The notes beneath the pieces were generated by a model that saw only the letters and a list, made by a program, of their open reading frames with translations, was not told the origin of the DNA and made no database searches. A DNA stretch of 64,000 bases, taken from contig DASPTU010000004.1 of NCBI GenBank assembly GCA_035623255.1, positions 1 to 64,000 on the forward strand. The letters run 5' to 3'. Numbering within the stretch: position 1 is the first letter of the stretch; every line of letters begins with the position of its first letter. This document shows, one piece after another, positions 27,342 to 35,883 of the stretch. Origin of the DNA: JAFAGX01 sp035623255 (GTDB taxonomy: Bacteria; Acidobacteriota; Terriglobia; Terriglobales; Acidobacteriaceae). The position numbers and the translations under genes were made by a program.

Positions 27342-28052
27342 CTACGTTTCACACTTTTGTGATTCCGTATATTTCTTCACGACCTGACTCTGCTTCCACG
27401 TCTCGATCTGTTTGCGCGCATCGTTCACAAGCCTGATGAAGCGGCGTGCCAACTCATGAATGCGCTGCGATTGCCTTCTTTCAATGGCCTCAGTGGGAAT
27501 CAGCTCCGTTCCCACCCCAATCGCCGTTGCTCCGGACAAAATAAAATTTCCGGCTGTATGCTGATTCACGCCGCCGGCTGCGATCAGCAAAATCTCGGGC
27601 AATGCTACGCTCAAGGCCTTGATATAGCCATCGCCTCCTACCTGGGCGCAGGGGAAGACTTTGACAAAGTCAGCTCCCGCACTCCATGCAGTTACGACTT
27701 CAGTGGGAGACAGCGCTCCCGGCAACACCGCGATGCTTTCCTTGGCAGCGAAACCAACAACACTCGGATTGAAGGAAGGGGCTGTGATGAACACCGCACC
27801 TGCATCCACGCAGCGGCGCGCCGTTTCGCAGTCAAGCACCGTACCTCCGCCGACGATGAGTTTGGGGTCAGATCGCACGAGATGGGAGATTAATTCTGCA
27901 GCGCCGGGCACCGTCATGGTGATTTCGACGATCGGTATGCCACCATGCGTGACAGCCTCAGCGGCGAAATGGGCATCATCGCCAGAAGACACCTTAACGG
28001 CTGGGATGATCGCGATTTCCTTGATACGGTTGCATACATCCTCTTTTTTCAT
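27342..28052 (-). CDS. KDPG/KHG aldolase-like protein
   Basis: 236-residue class I aldolase of the Eda family (2-keto-3-deoxy-6-phosphogluconate to pyruvate plus glyceraldehyde-3-phosphate). The Schiff-base Lys fits K131 in FVKVFP, with E43 in VEITMT and GGGTVLD (68-74). The phosphate-site Arg found in E. coli Eda (VEVTLR) is Thr here, so the substrate may differ. GGAGG lies about nine bases before the ATG. It starts 42 bases after the metal-pump stop and is co-directional, so it may be transcribed with the efflux genes. The C-terminal tail is longer than usual and charged. Confidence 0.85.
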   Translation of the reverse strand: MKKEDVCNRIKEIAIIPAVKVSSGDDAHFAAEAVTHGGIPIVEITMTVPGAAELISHLVRSDPKLIVGGGTVLDCETARRCVDAGAVFITAPSFNPSVVGFAAKESIAVLPGALSPTEVVTAWSAGADFVKVFPCAQVGGDGYIKALSVALPEILLIAAGGVNQHTAGNFILSGATAIGVGTELIPTEAIERRQSQRIHELARRFIRLVNDARKQIETWKQSQVVKKYTESQKCET

Positions 28053-28094
28053 GATTCGAAACTCCTCCGCGAGAACCCCGACCCAGCCGGAAAC

Positions 28095-31000
28095 TCAGAA
28101 AGCATCGTTGGGATCAGCTACCGGCAGCTTATCGTCGCTACGCGCGATTAGCGTGTACACAGTTGGCAGCAAAATAATGCTGATTAGCAGGTCAGAAATC
28201 AGACCTCCAACAATCACGATTGCGAAAGGACGCTGAGAATCGGAGCCGATCCCGTGCGATAGGGCCGCAGGCAACAAACCCAAAGTTGCGACCAGCATCG
28301 TCATCATGATCGGTCGCAGCCGAAGAACAGCACCCTCAATGGCAGCTTCCTCGATGTCGTAACCTCTGGCGCGAAGCTGGTTGATGTACTCCAGCATAAT
28401 GACTCCGGTCTGCACTGAAACTCCAAAAAGAGCCAGAAAGCCAACTCCAGAGGAAACACTTAGGTTCGTATGAGTGATCAGAAGCGCCAGCAGTCCGCCG
28501 ATGGGTGCCATGGCTATGTTTGTCAGGATCAACAGGGCCCACTTCACAGACTTGAACATGGTGTAGAGAATAATGTAGATGAGTAGAATCGTAAGCGGCA
28601 GAACCACCAGGAGGCGGTGCTGCGAACGCTTCTCGCTTTCGTACTCCCCCGCCCAGTCCAGGGTGTAGCCGACGGGCAATTTGACATTGGCGCTGACCTT
28701 CTTGATCGCCTCTTCCACGGTACTCCCCAGGTCTCTGCCACGAACACTAAACTTCACGGCAACATAACGAGAATTCGCCTCGCGATAGATTTCCGAACCA
28801 CCGTCGACCTCGCCGATTTTTGTGAGTTGCGCCAGAGAAACGCGCTCGCCTGTGGGCGCCAGCAAACGTATTTTCTCAATCGCCTCCTTCGTATCCCTGT
28901 TTTGAGGAAGGTAACGCAAAACGAGATCGTATCGTTGTTCGCCGATAAGCACCTGAGTCAGGGCGTTGCCTCCTACCGCAGTCTGAACCGCATCTTGAAC
29001 GTCCGAGACGTTGATGCCGTAGCGCGAGGCCTGATCGCGGTCAACTGCGAAGTTGAGATTGGGTTGGCCGCGAACTCGGAAGACCCCTAAGTCTTCAATG
29101 CCCCGAACAGGACGCATGACGGCTGCGATCTCGTCGGCTTTCTCCTCCAGAGTTTTCAGATCGTCGCCATAGATCTTAACTGCAAGTGCACCCTTAACAC
29201 CGCTGACGGCCTCTTCCAGATTGTCAGAGATTGGTTGGGAAAAACCCCAAATCACTCCGGGAATTTTTTCCAGTTCACGATCCATCGCGGCGATTAAGCG
29301 CTCCTTGTCTTGATGAAACACGGGCCGCCACTGTTCTTTAGGGAGCAGGTCGACAAAGAATTCTGCATCGAAAAAGCCCGTCGTATCGGTTCCGTCGTCG
29401 GGTCGCCCGATCTGGTTCACAACCTGCGGAACTTCAGGAAAGGAACAAAGAATTTCGCGCGCCCGATCTGCCACTCTCGCACTTTCGGTGGGCCCGGTAC
29501 TGGGGGCCATGGTCCCACGCACCCAGATTGCACCCTCGTCCAAATGGGGCAAGAACTCTGACCCAATTACCCCACTGAATGCCAGGTAGATCGCCGTCAA
29601 AAATAGGAAAACCGCGCCCCCAATCGTGATCCAGCGATGTCGCACAGCCCAGTGCACATCCTGCCGGTAGCGGACTGTCAACCAATGCATAACCGGGTTT
29701 TGCCATTGTTTCGCATCGCCTCGGAAGAACAGGCTAGCCAGGGCCGGGGCAACCAGCATAGAAAAAATCAAGGCGCCCAGAAGAGCGAACGCAACGGTCC
29801 ACGCCATGGGCTTGAACAACTTTCCTTCGACACGTTGCAGCGTAAAAATCGGGAGATACGCCGTAATGATGATAGCGATGGCATAGAAGACCGGCCGTTG
29901 CACTTCATGCGCTGCTCCGCGGATCCGGTCGACCAGCGTGCGCGGAGCTTCCTCGGGACGGTTCAAATGCCGCACGATGTTCTCAACCATCACTACCGCC
30001 CCATCCACAACCATGCCGAAATCCAAGGCACCCAGGCTCAGCAGGTTTGCCGATATGTGCCGCAGGCTAAGACAGATCGAGGCGAAGAGCAGCGCGAAAG
30101 GGATAGTCAGAGAAACGATGATTGCCCCGCGAACGTTGCCCAGAAAAATGAAAAGAATGATCACTACCAGGAACATTCCTTCGGCGAGATTGTGCAGAAC
30201 GGTGTGCGTCGTATAGTGGACCAGGTCATCACGGTCGAGGTACGGAACAATCTTGACGCCGGGAGGCAGTATTTGAGTGTTAAGACGATCGACCATCGCA
30301 TGGAGCTTTTCCAGCATGGTCGCGGTGTCTGCTCCTTTGCGCAGAAACACAATTCCTTCCACAACATCGTTATCGTCCTTAACGACTCCATCAGAGCGGT
30401 GGTATGCTCTCCCGATTTGCCCGAGGCGAATTTTAGGGCCCTGCGTCACCACCGCGATGTCTTTTATCCGCAGCGGGGTTCCGCTCTGAGTTTTGAGTAC
30501 GGTCCTTTCGATATCCCGGACATCGGTTACTAAACCCACAGACCGCACATTCACCTGCTGCGACCCTTGCTCGATGAAGCTGCCCCCGGCGTTGGAGTTG
30601 GCATTCGCGAGCTGCTGCTCGACCTGCGCCAGGCTCAAACCATAAGACACCAGCTTATCGGGATCGACTCGTATCTGGTATTCGCGAGTAATACCGCCGA
30701 AAGATGAATCGTCAACTACATCCGGCACCGATCGAATGTACTTGGCGACAACCCAATCCTGCAGAGACTTGAGTTCCATCAGGTCATAGGAAGGGTTGGT
30801 GCTTTTCAGGGTGTACCAATACACCGAACCAATCGGACTGAAGTCTGGCCCAATTCCGCCGCTGACTCCCGGAGGAAGTGTCACCTGCGAGAGCCGCTCC
30901 AGCGCTTTCTGGCGATCCCAATCATTGTCGGAGTCATCATCGAAGATCAGGTTTACAACCGAAAGCCCGGCCAGTGATGCGGAGCGTACATGCTGAAGAT

Positions 31001-31232
31001 GCGGAATTCCGTTCACCTGGATCTCGATCGGGATGGTCACCTGTTGCTCAACTTCTTCAGCCGCGCGCCCCGGCCACTGAGTGATGATTTGCACCCAGGT
31101 ATTTGCGACGTCAGGATAGGCTTCGACAGGCAGGTTGTGAAACGAAATCATGCCCCAAACAAAGAGCAGCAGCGCCGCACTCAGAACCACGAACCGATTG
31201 TTAAGCGCAAAATCGACGAGTACGCGAATCAT
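28095..31232 (-). CDS. heavy-metal RND efflux pump, CzcA/CusA type
   Basis: 1045-residue inner-membrane pump exporting metal cations with proton exchange. TM4 carries DFGMVVDGAVVMVEN near residue 400: the D-x5-D-x6-E pattern matches D402/D408/E415 of CzcA (Co/Zn/Cd, also Ni types) and differs from the CusA motif. PGRAAEEVEQQVTIPIE near the N-terminus is typical of the metal class. The ATG directly follows the adaptor stop with no spacer. Last of the three pump genes; an Eda-like gene follows. Confidence 0.93.
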   Translation of the reverse strand: MIRVLVDFALNNRFVVLSAALLLFVWGMISFHNLPVEAYPDVANTWVQIITQWPGRAAEEVEQQVTIPIEIQVNGIPHLQHVRSASLAGLSVVNLIFDDDSDNDWDRQKALERLSQVTLPPGVSGGIGPDFSPIGSVYWYTLKSTNPSYDLMELKSLQDWVVAKYIRSVPDVVDDSSFGGITREYQIRVDPDKLVSYGLSLAQVEQQLANANSNAGGSFIEQGSQQVNVRSVGLVTDVRDIERTVLKTQSGTPLRIKDIAVVTQGPKIRLGQIGRAYHRSDGVVKDDNDVVEGIVFLRKGADTATMLEKLHAMVDRLNTQILPPGVKIVPYLDRDDLVHYTTHTVLHNLAEGMFLVVIILFIFLGNVRGAIIVSLTIPFALLFASICLSLRHISANLLSLGALDFGMVVDGAVVMVENIVRHLNRPEEAPRTLVDRIRGAAHEVQRPVFYAIAIIITAYLPIFTLQRVEGKLFKPMAWTVAFALLGALIFSMLVAPALASLFFRGDAKQWQNPVMHWLTVRYRQDVHWAVRHRWITIGGAVFLFLTAIYLAFSGVIGSEFLPHLDEGAIWVRGTMAPSTGPTESARVADRAREILCSFPEVPQVVNQIGRPDDGTDTTGFFDAEFFVDLLPKEQWRPVFHQDKERLIAAMDRELEKIPGVIWGFSQPISDNLEEAVSGVKGALAVKIYGDDLKTLEEKADEIAAVMRPVRGIEDLGVFRVRGQPNLNFAVDRDQASRYGINVSDVQDAVQTAVGGNALTQVLIGEQRYDLVLRYLPQNRDTKEAIEKIRLLAPTGERVSLAQLTKIGEVDGGSEIYREANSRYVAVKFSVRGRDLGSTVEEAIKKVSANVKLPVGYTLDWAGEYESEKRSQHRLLVVLPLTILLIYIILYTMFKSVKWALLILTNIAMAPIGGLLALLITHTNLSVSSGVGFLALFGVSVQTGVIMLEYINQLRARGYDIEEAAIEGAVLRLRPIMMTMLVATLGLLPAALSHGIGSDSQRPFAIVIVGGLISDLLISIILLPTVYTLIARSDDKLPVADPNDAF

Positions 31233-32366
31233 TCACTGCTCCGCCGAATTCTGGAATTCAAGAGCATTGGCTACGAGTTGTTGACCTGGCTTAACTCCTG
31301 AGACGACCTCCTGCATGCGGTCGGGCAGCATTTCGCCAGCCACGACTTCTGTCCGCCGAAAGCGATCGTTATCCAACGGAATGTAGACCCAATCCCGATC
31401 ATGCAGGTGCAGAACCGCCGTAGCTGGCACTGCCGCGCGTGTTTCTTTCTTTCGGCCGTGAAATGTAGCAGTCACGAACATGCCGGGACGCATCAAGCCG
31501 GGGTTGCGCATCTCGATGCGCACTTTGGCGGTTCGAATATTGGGATCCAGAACCGGCCCAATGTTGCCGATCGTTCCGGGAAACACCTGATCGGGATATG
31601 CATTGAGTCGAATCTCGGCTTTTTCCCCGAGTCTCACGTTTTCCAGATCGTTTTCGTATACGTCGCACAGTATCCAGACATATTCCAAGTCAGAGATTGT
31701 GAACGGATTCGGCGAGCCGAGACCGGCAACACCCGCGGCATTCGTCACTTGTTGATCGGTGATAACACCGGAGATCGGAGCCCGAATCTCGACAATACCG
31801 GTCGGTCGATCAAGCGTGGGACTGCCCAGCACACGCAGCCTCTCCGCGGTCGTCTGGACATCAACCTTGGCTTTGTCCTCCGTGTCCTGCGCGATCTGGA
31901 GATCATTGAGCGCGATCGCCCCTTTGTCATAGAGCAGCTTGGCGCGTTCCAACTGGGTGCGCGAGAGTTGTTCATCTGCAACTGCTTTTTGATAGTCGGA
32001 GTAGGCGCTGGAAATGTCCGCGCTCTGTACCTTCAGCAGCACCTGCCCCTTTTTCACCGTATCACCCAGGCGTGCATCGATTTCCACCACCCGGCCAACC
32101 GCCAGCGAGATCACGGGAACAGCTCGGGAGATGTCAGGGTTTACCGTGCCCGTGACTCTCAATTGTGGTGTAGCAATATGCTCTACTGCCTTCGTCAAGG
32201 GGAAGCGCTCGGGGCGATCGACACGAAAAACATTGCGGTCCTCGACACGCTCCACCTTCAAAGGCGGCGGCGCTTCGGCTTGGGGGTCGCTTTTCCCGTT
32301 GCAGGCTATCAATGACAGGCTGAACAGAAGAGGTACGGAGAAGGTCGCGAAATCCCTGCGCTTCAT
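31233..32366 (-). CDS. heavy-metal RND periplasmic adaptor, CzcB-like
   Basis: 377-residue membrane-fusion protein. It starts with a lipoprotein signal (LSLIACNGK, Cys 22), so it is anchored by lipid. GRVVEIDARLGDTVKKGQVL and the matching IRAPISGVITDQ are the two lipoyl halves, flanking a hairpin with YDKGAIALNDLQIAQ, then the beta-barrel with MRPGMFVTATFHGRK. No Met/His-rich metal chaperone extension is visible. Its ATG overlaps the stop of the outer-membrane gene (ATGA). Confidence 0.92.
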   Translation of the reverse strand: MKRRDFATFSVPLLFSLSLIACNGKSDPQAEAPPPLKVERVEDRNVFRVDRPERFPLTKAVEHIATPQLRVTGTVNPDISRAVPVISLAVGRVVEIDARLGDTVKKGQVLLKVQSADISSAYSDYQKAVADEQLSRTQLERAKLLYDKGAIALNDLQIAQDTEDKAKVDVQTTAERLRVLGSPTLDRPTGIVEIRAPISGVITDQQVTNAAGVAGLGSPNPFTISDLEYVWILCDVYENDLENVRLGEKAEIRLNAYPDQVFPGTIGNIGPVLDPNIRTAKVRIEMRNPGLMRPGMFVTATFHGRKKETRAAVPATAVLHLHDRDWVYIPLDNDRFRRTEVVAGEMLPDRMQEVVSGVKPGQQLVANALEFQNSAEQ

Positions 32367-33622
32367 CGGAGCACCTCGCGTCCTACGGCAAGATTCAATT
32401 GGCTGACCGCATCGAGATAAGAACCGACCAAATTCAGATAATTAACCTGTACCGCCCGGTAGTCCGCCTGAGCGTTAAGGAAATCGAGAAGCGATGCCGC
32501 TCCGTGCTGATAGGAAAACGAAATTGTGTCGCGGATATTGGAAGCCTCGCCCAGGTATTGGTCCCTGTAAGGTTTCAGCAGAACAACCGTACTGTTAACG
32601 GTCGCGTAAGCCGAATCGACGTCATTGAAAACCTGTGCTCGCGCCGCTGCAGCGAGCCGGTCGTTACGATCGATGTCGAGCTCTGTGCGGCGCTTCTCTC
32701 CCTGATTCCGATCAAAGATTCTTAAGGGAACGCTGACGCTGACGCCAAAATACTGGTCGATCGGTGGGTTCCGCCCGACATCGAAACCAAGGATCGGATC
32801 AGTGGAGCCATTCGCCACTGCAAGCCGATGGTCAGTTCTTGCCTTGTCCACCGACTTCAGCGCTGCTCGAAGGTCCGGGCGGCCATCGAGGGCTATCTGG
32901 CGAACCTCGTCGAGAACCGGGATTTGATCGGTGAAATTGAATGGGCCCGTCACATCGAATTGATCAACCGGTTGGTGATCGTTTAACAACATGAGCAGCT
33001 CGATCTTCGCAATTCGCAGACTCACTTCCGCAGTTTGCAGGTCGGACAGGTACTGAATTCGCTGCAACTCCAGACGCTTCAAGTCCACTTGGGCAATTGC
33101 GCCAGCCTTGTAGCGCTCGCGATTCACTTCCAGCACGTGATCGTAGTAAGCGAGATTCTCTTTCGCCAGATTCAGGATGGCTTTCTCCTGCAGTGTCTGC
33201 ACGAAGGCGCCGCGCAGATTGAATAGCAGGTTTCGCTCGAGATCGGCCTGCCCTAATGTTGTAATAGCGGTAGCGTTTTGCGCGCTCTCCAGTCGCAATC
33301 CACGTTTGTGCTGACGCTCCCAAAGATAGTTCACCGTTCCCGAGGCCAGGAAGTACGCAAAGGGTCCGTGCGGCGGGCCGCCATTGAAGGGGTCCATCTG
33401 GTCTGCAAGAATGGTGAACTGCGGATTGGGACGCAGGTGCGCCGTGATCTCTTGCGCGTGTGCTTCGTCGATGCCGATTTGTCCAGCCCGCAAAGTCGGG
33501 TTGGCTGCCTCAAATTTGTCACGCACCTCCTGCCACGTCAGGGCTTTTTGAGCAAAGCCGCTTCCCGCTGAGACGCCGATCAGCACCCACACAAAGCACA
33601 AGCGTCTGACGACACGCTCCAT
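32363..33622 (-). CDS. heavy-metal RND outer-membrane channel, CzcC-like (TolC family)
   Basis: 419 residues with a signal peptide (about 1-24, GSGFAQ) and two TolC-type helical repeats (NPTLRAGQIGIDEAHAQ, ERYKAGAIAQVDLKRLELQR, and FSYQHGAASLLDFLNAQADYR near the end). Not a lipoprotein. First gene of the czcCBA-like operon, about 180 bases downstream of the candidate metal-sensor operator. Confidence 0.9.
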   Translation of the reverse strand: MERVVRRLCFVWVLIGVSAGSGFAQKALTWQEVRDKFEAANPTLRAGQIGIDEAHAQEITAHLRPNPQFTILADQMDPFNGGPPHGPFAYFLASGTVNYLWERQHKRGLRLESAQNATAITTLGQADLERNLLFNLRGAFVQTLQEKAILNLAKENLAYYDHVLEVNRERYKAGAIAQVDLKRLELQRIQYLSDLQTAEVSLRIAKIELLMLLNDHQPVDQFDVTGPFNFTDQIPVLDEVRQIALDGRPDLRAALKSVDKARTDHRLAVANGSTDPILGFDVGRNPPIDQYFGVSVSVPLRIFDRNQGEKRRTELDIDRNDRLAAAARAQVFNDVDSAYATVNSTVVLLKPYRDQYLGEASNIRDTISFSYQHGAASLLDFLNAQADYRAVQVNYLNLVGSYLDAVSQLNLAVGREVLR

Positions 33623-33940
33623 GAACCCTCCTCGCCTTGTCCAAGGTGGCGCGGTACTGTCTACAGCGCACCGGCCGAGGCTAGACCACGATAAGGCTTA
33701 AGAAAAATTCCCGGTAGACTGCGATTAGACTTCGTTGGGTAACCGAGAAGCGAACGCGCTATCGACCCACGAATGCATCGACATTCGCAGCGTTCTGTAT
33801 ACCATACCCCCCTATCATAGCATCAAACAAAAACCCTCTGTAAAAAGCGCGCAGGGGCCCCCAATCCACTTCCGCCGAGTCAACCAAGCTCAAGAAGCAC
33901 TATGGTCCGTGCTGCCGGTGAATCACGCAATCCCCGGCCG
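33623..33940. other. intergenic region upstream of the efflux operon
   Basis: About 320 bases with no supportable gene, holding the efflux promoter/operator described separately. CCGGCC (33934-33939) and GGCCGG (33948-33953) form a small hairpin across the stop codon of the phosphatase-family gene. It lacks a T tract and is a weak candidate for its transcript end. Confidence 0.45.
33796..33826 (-). promoter_or_regulatory. candidate metal-sensor operator and promoter of the efflux operon
   Basis: Bases 33804-33814 read ATACCCCCCTA, identical to the operator core at the CsoR/RcnR-type gene. On the minus strand TTGATG (33826-33821) and TATACA (33801-33796) flank this G tract with a 19-base spacer, so the operator would sit between -35 and -10. 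The spacer is two bases longer than ideal; metal-responsive promoters are sometimes like this. The right arm ATCATAG is a poorer inverted match than at the sensor gene. Confidence 0.55.
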
Positions 33941-34780
33941 TTAGACCGGCCGGAGCGACTTTAGAACTTCAGCATGCAAGATTGAATTGGCAGAAGCGAC
34001 CAAGTTAGGTCGCCATATTACATCCTCGGCGCCGTCCAGCGAGGTGAGGACCCCGCCGGCTTCGCGTACGCAGGGAACCACGGCAGCCACGTCCCAGGGA
34101 TGCATTCGCGAATCGAGCGCCACGTCAACGTATCCTTGGCACAATAGAGCGTAGTTGATGCAGTCGCCGGACCAACGAAATCGACGAGCTTGCCGGTACA
34201 GTTGAGAGAGACAAACTGAGGGCACTTGATCACGTGGATCCATGTCGGTGTGTTCGAGAGTCGTTGAGACAATGAAGGCCTCAGCCGGGTTCGTTACCGC
34301 GGATGTCCGCACGCGCTTAGGTTGGCCACTCTCGCGCTGGTACCAGCAGCCATGACCAGTTGCTGCGTATACGATTTCGTTAAGCGCGTGCGCCCCAATC
34401 ACACCCACGCACGGCACACCACGGCGGAGATATCCGATCAGCGTTCCAAACAGTGGCAGCCCGATAGCAAAGGACGCGGTACCGTCGACCGGGTCCAGGA
34501 GCCACAGGTGCTCGGCCTTGCATTTTTCCGCACCGCCGAACTCTTCTCCCCAGATTGCGTGACCCGGGTAGCGCTCAGCGATTCGCTTTCGGAGCAACTG
34601 CTCAGCGCCGCGGTCAGCCTCGGTAACTTCTGAGCCGTCCGCCTTGTGGTCTACTGCGGCCTTCTTCCAAAGCGGCATGATGAAGCGACCCGCTTCCTCA
34701 GACAGCGATACTGCAAAATCGAGAAGCTCTCCGATCGACGGTTCTGGCATGCGTCCCAGTGTAACTGGCGCGACGGGCAT
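33941..34780 (-). CDS. inositol-monophosphatase-family phosphatase (HisN-like)
   Basis: 279-residue Mg-dependent phosphatase. The metal-binding motifs are complete: GEE (78-80), DPVDGT (96-101) and HPWDVAA near 225. The WGEEFG and LDPVDGTASF spelling is close to histidinol-phosphatases of the HisN group, but inositol or 3'-phosphoadenosine phosphatase activity cannot be excluded. No good ribosome site precedes 34780; a second ATG at 34750 is possible. It stands alone, with its back to the polysaccharide locus. Confidence 0.87.
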   Translation of the reverse strand: MPVAPVTLGRMPEPSIGELLDFAVSLSEEAGRFIMPLWKKAAVDHKADGSEVTEADRGAEQLLRKRIAERYPGHAIWGEEFGGAEKCKAEHLWLLDPVDGTASFAIGLPLFGTLIGYLRRGVPCVGVIGAHALNEIVYAATGHGCWYQRESGQPKRVRTSAVTNPAEAFIVSTTLEHTDMDPRDQVPSVCLSQLYRQARRFRWSGDCINYALLCQGYVDVALDSRMHPWDVAAVVPCVREAGGVLTSLDGAEDVIWRPNLVASANSILHAEVLKSLRPV

Positions 34781-35238
34781 CGAGATGCTGCGATTATCAA
34801 GTGCGCGAGCAGCGAATCACGCAAGAACGTGATACGAGTCACTGACTTCGTCTCTATTCGAGATTAATGTGTGAGCTACTGCCAGTCTCCCCCGGTTCGG
34901 TGTGGCGCCCCGAGTACCGCGAGGCACTCCGTTCCACTGACACAAAGCGAATCGTAAGTCGAATGCGTGTTTTCTGCCGGATTGCTCTCACAAGCATCTG
35001 ACGAAATGTAAAAGAGTGCAGAAACCGATGAGACATGATTCTGCGACGCTCGTGGTGGTTCCCCCGGTTGAAGATTCGTTGTTGTTCAAAAGCGGCTTCG
35101 GTTCCCCCCTATTTCTACTCAACCAGATGCTGGTCAGAGCGGCTGGTGAGCTAAGAGCCAAATCTTAGCGGCACGAACTGAACAGAATAAAAAATCGACT
35201 CTAACCAGGCACTTAGCGAAAAAGAGAGTGTAACTGGC
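34781..35238. other. promoter and leader region of the polysaccharide locus
   Basis: About 460 bases without a gene, upstream of the NusG-paralogue gene. TCCCCCGGTT occurs at 34888 and again at 35060, and a related GGTTCCCCCC at 35100, which might be regulator sites. No convincing sigma-70 or sigma-54 promoter was found. Two small hairpins lie in the 3' part. Confidence 0.5.
35122..35169 (+). promoter_or_regulatory. two tandem hairpins in the leader of the NusG-paralogue operon
   Basis: ACCAG-atg-CTGGT (35122-35134) is a perfect 5-bp hairpin. GCTAAGA-gccaaa-TCTTAGC (35150-35169) is a perfect 7-bp hairpin, ending 69 bases before the start codon. Neither is followed by a T tract, so they are not ordinary terminators. 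NusG paralogues load through a leader signal: RfaH at ops DNA hairpins, LoaP at an RNA hairpin. These are therefore candidate loading elements, but that is inference. Confidence 0.5.
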
Positions 35239-35832
35239 ATGGCAGAGCTATGGTCGACGCCTTCCCCGGGTCTTGAAGTCGGGACAACAGCAGCACAAAT
35301 TCTCACCCTTCCGGAGCAGGTGCAATGGTATGCGCTCTACACCCGCTTTCGCTATGAAAAGCAGGTGGCCGCCATGCTCACATATCGCGAAGTCGAATAC
35401 TACCTTCCGCTTTATGAAGCGATGCATCGTTGGAAGGACCGCAACGCGCGGGTACAGCTCCCGCTATTCCCTTCTTACATTTTCGTACGCCTTGATCTTC
35501 AGGATCGAATGCGCGCATTGACTATTCCCGGGGTGATTCGGCTGGTCGGTAGTAAGCACCCCGAGCCGCTTTCGAGTGAGGAAGTTGAAGCCATCAAGAG
35601 CTACCTGTCCTGTCGGCTTCCAGTCGAACCGTATCCTTACCTTACCCAAGGGACTCGTGTGCGAATTGTATGCGGGCCGCTAGCAGGGATGGAGGGTTTG
35701 ATCTTACGACGCAAGTCTACGTGCAGAATCGTAATCAATCTCGATCTAATTCAACGTTCGATGCTGGTCGAGGTGGCGGCTGCGGACGTGGAGTATCTGG
35801 GAGCTGCAGTGCCACATCTTGCGGCTGCCTAA
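35239..35832 (+). CDS. NusG-like processive antiterminator (UpxY/LoaP/RfaH type)
   Basis: 197 residues. The NGN domain runs about 29-120 (QWYALYTRFRYEKQ at the start, then PLFPSYIFVR at 75-84), followed by a KOW domain (GTRVRIVCGPLAGMEG, from about 138). It is a specialised paralogue rather than housekeeping NusG, which would lie with secE and ribosomal genes. Such proteins ride RNA polymerase and suppress termination through one long operon, usually for polysaccharides. It is the first gene of a locus of more than 28 kb, just after a leader with two hairpins. The N-terminal 25 residues are not conserved. Confidence 0.9.
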   Translation: MAELWSTPSPGLEVGTTAAQILTLPEQVQWYALYTRFRYEKQVAAMLTYREVEYYLPLYEAMHRWKDRNARVQLPLFPSYIFVRLDLQDRMRALTIPGVIRLVGSKHPEPLSSEEVEAIKSYLSCRLPVEPYPYLTQGTRVRIVCGPLAGMEGLILRRKSTCRIVINLDLIQRSMLVEVAAADVEYLGAAVPHLAAA

Positions 35833-35883
35833 ACGAGTAAAAGGCGAACCCCTTAAACCTCACTATGTTCCAGGGTGGTCTCT

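Noticed and set aside
29637..30533. Plus-strand open frame of 298 codons inside the metal pump gene
   Set aside because: Antisense to the conserved CzcA-like gene with low-complexity charged sequence and no start signal.
23342..33622. The two RND systems as one duplicated operon
   Set aside because: They differ in gene order (adaptor-pump-channel versus channel-adaptor-pump), in the proton-relay motif class, and in the type of channel protein.
33934..33953. CCGGCC/GGCCGG hairpin as a terminator
   Set aside because: Overlaps a stop codon, has no T tract on either strand and is an expected sequence in GC-rich DNA.
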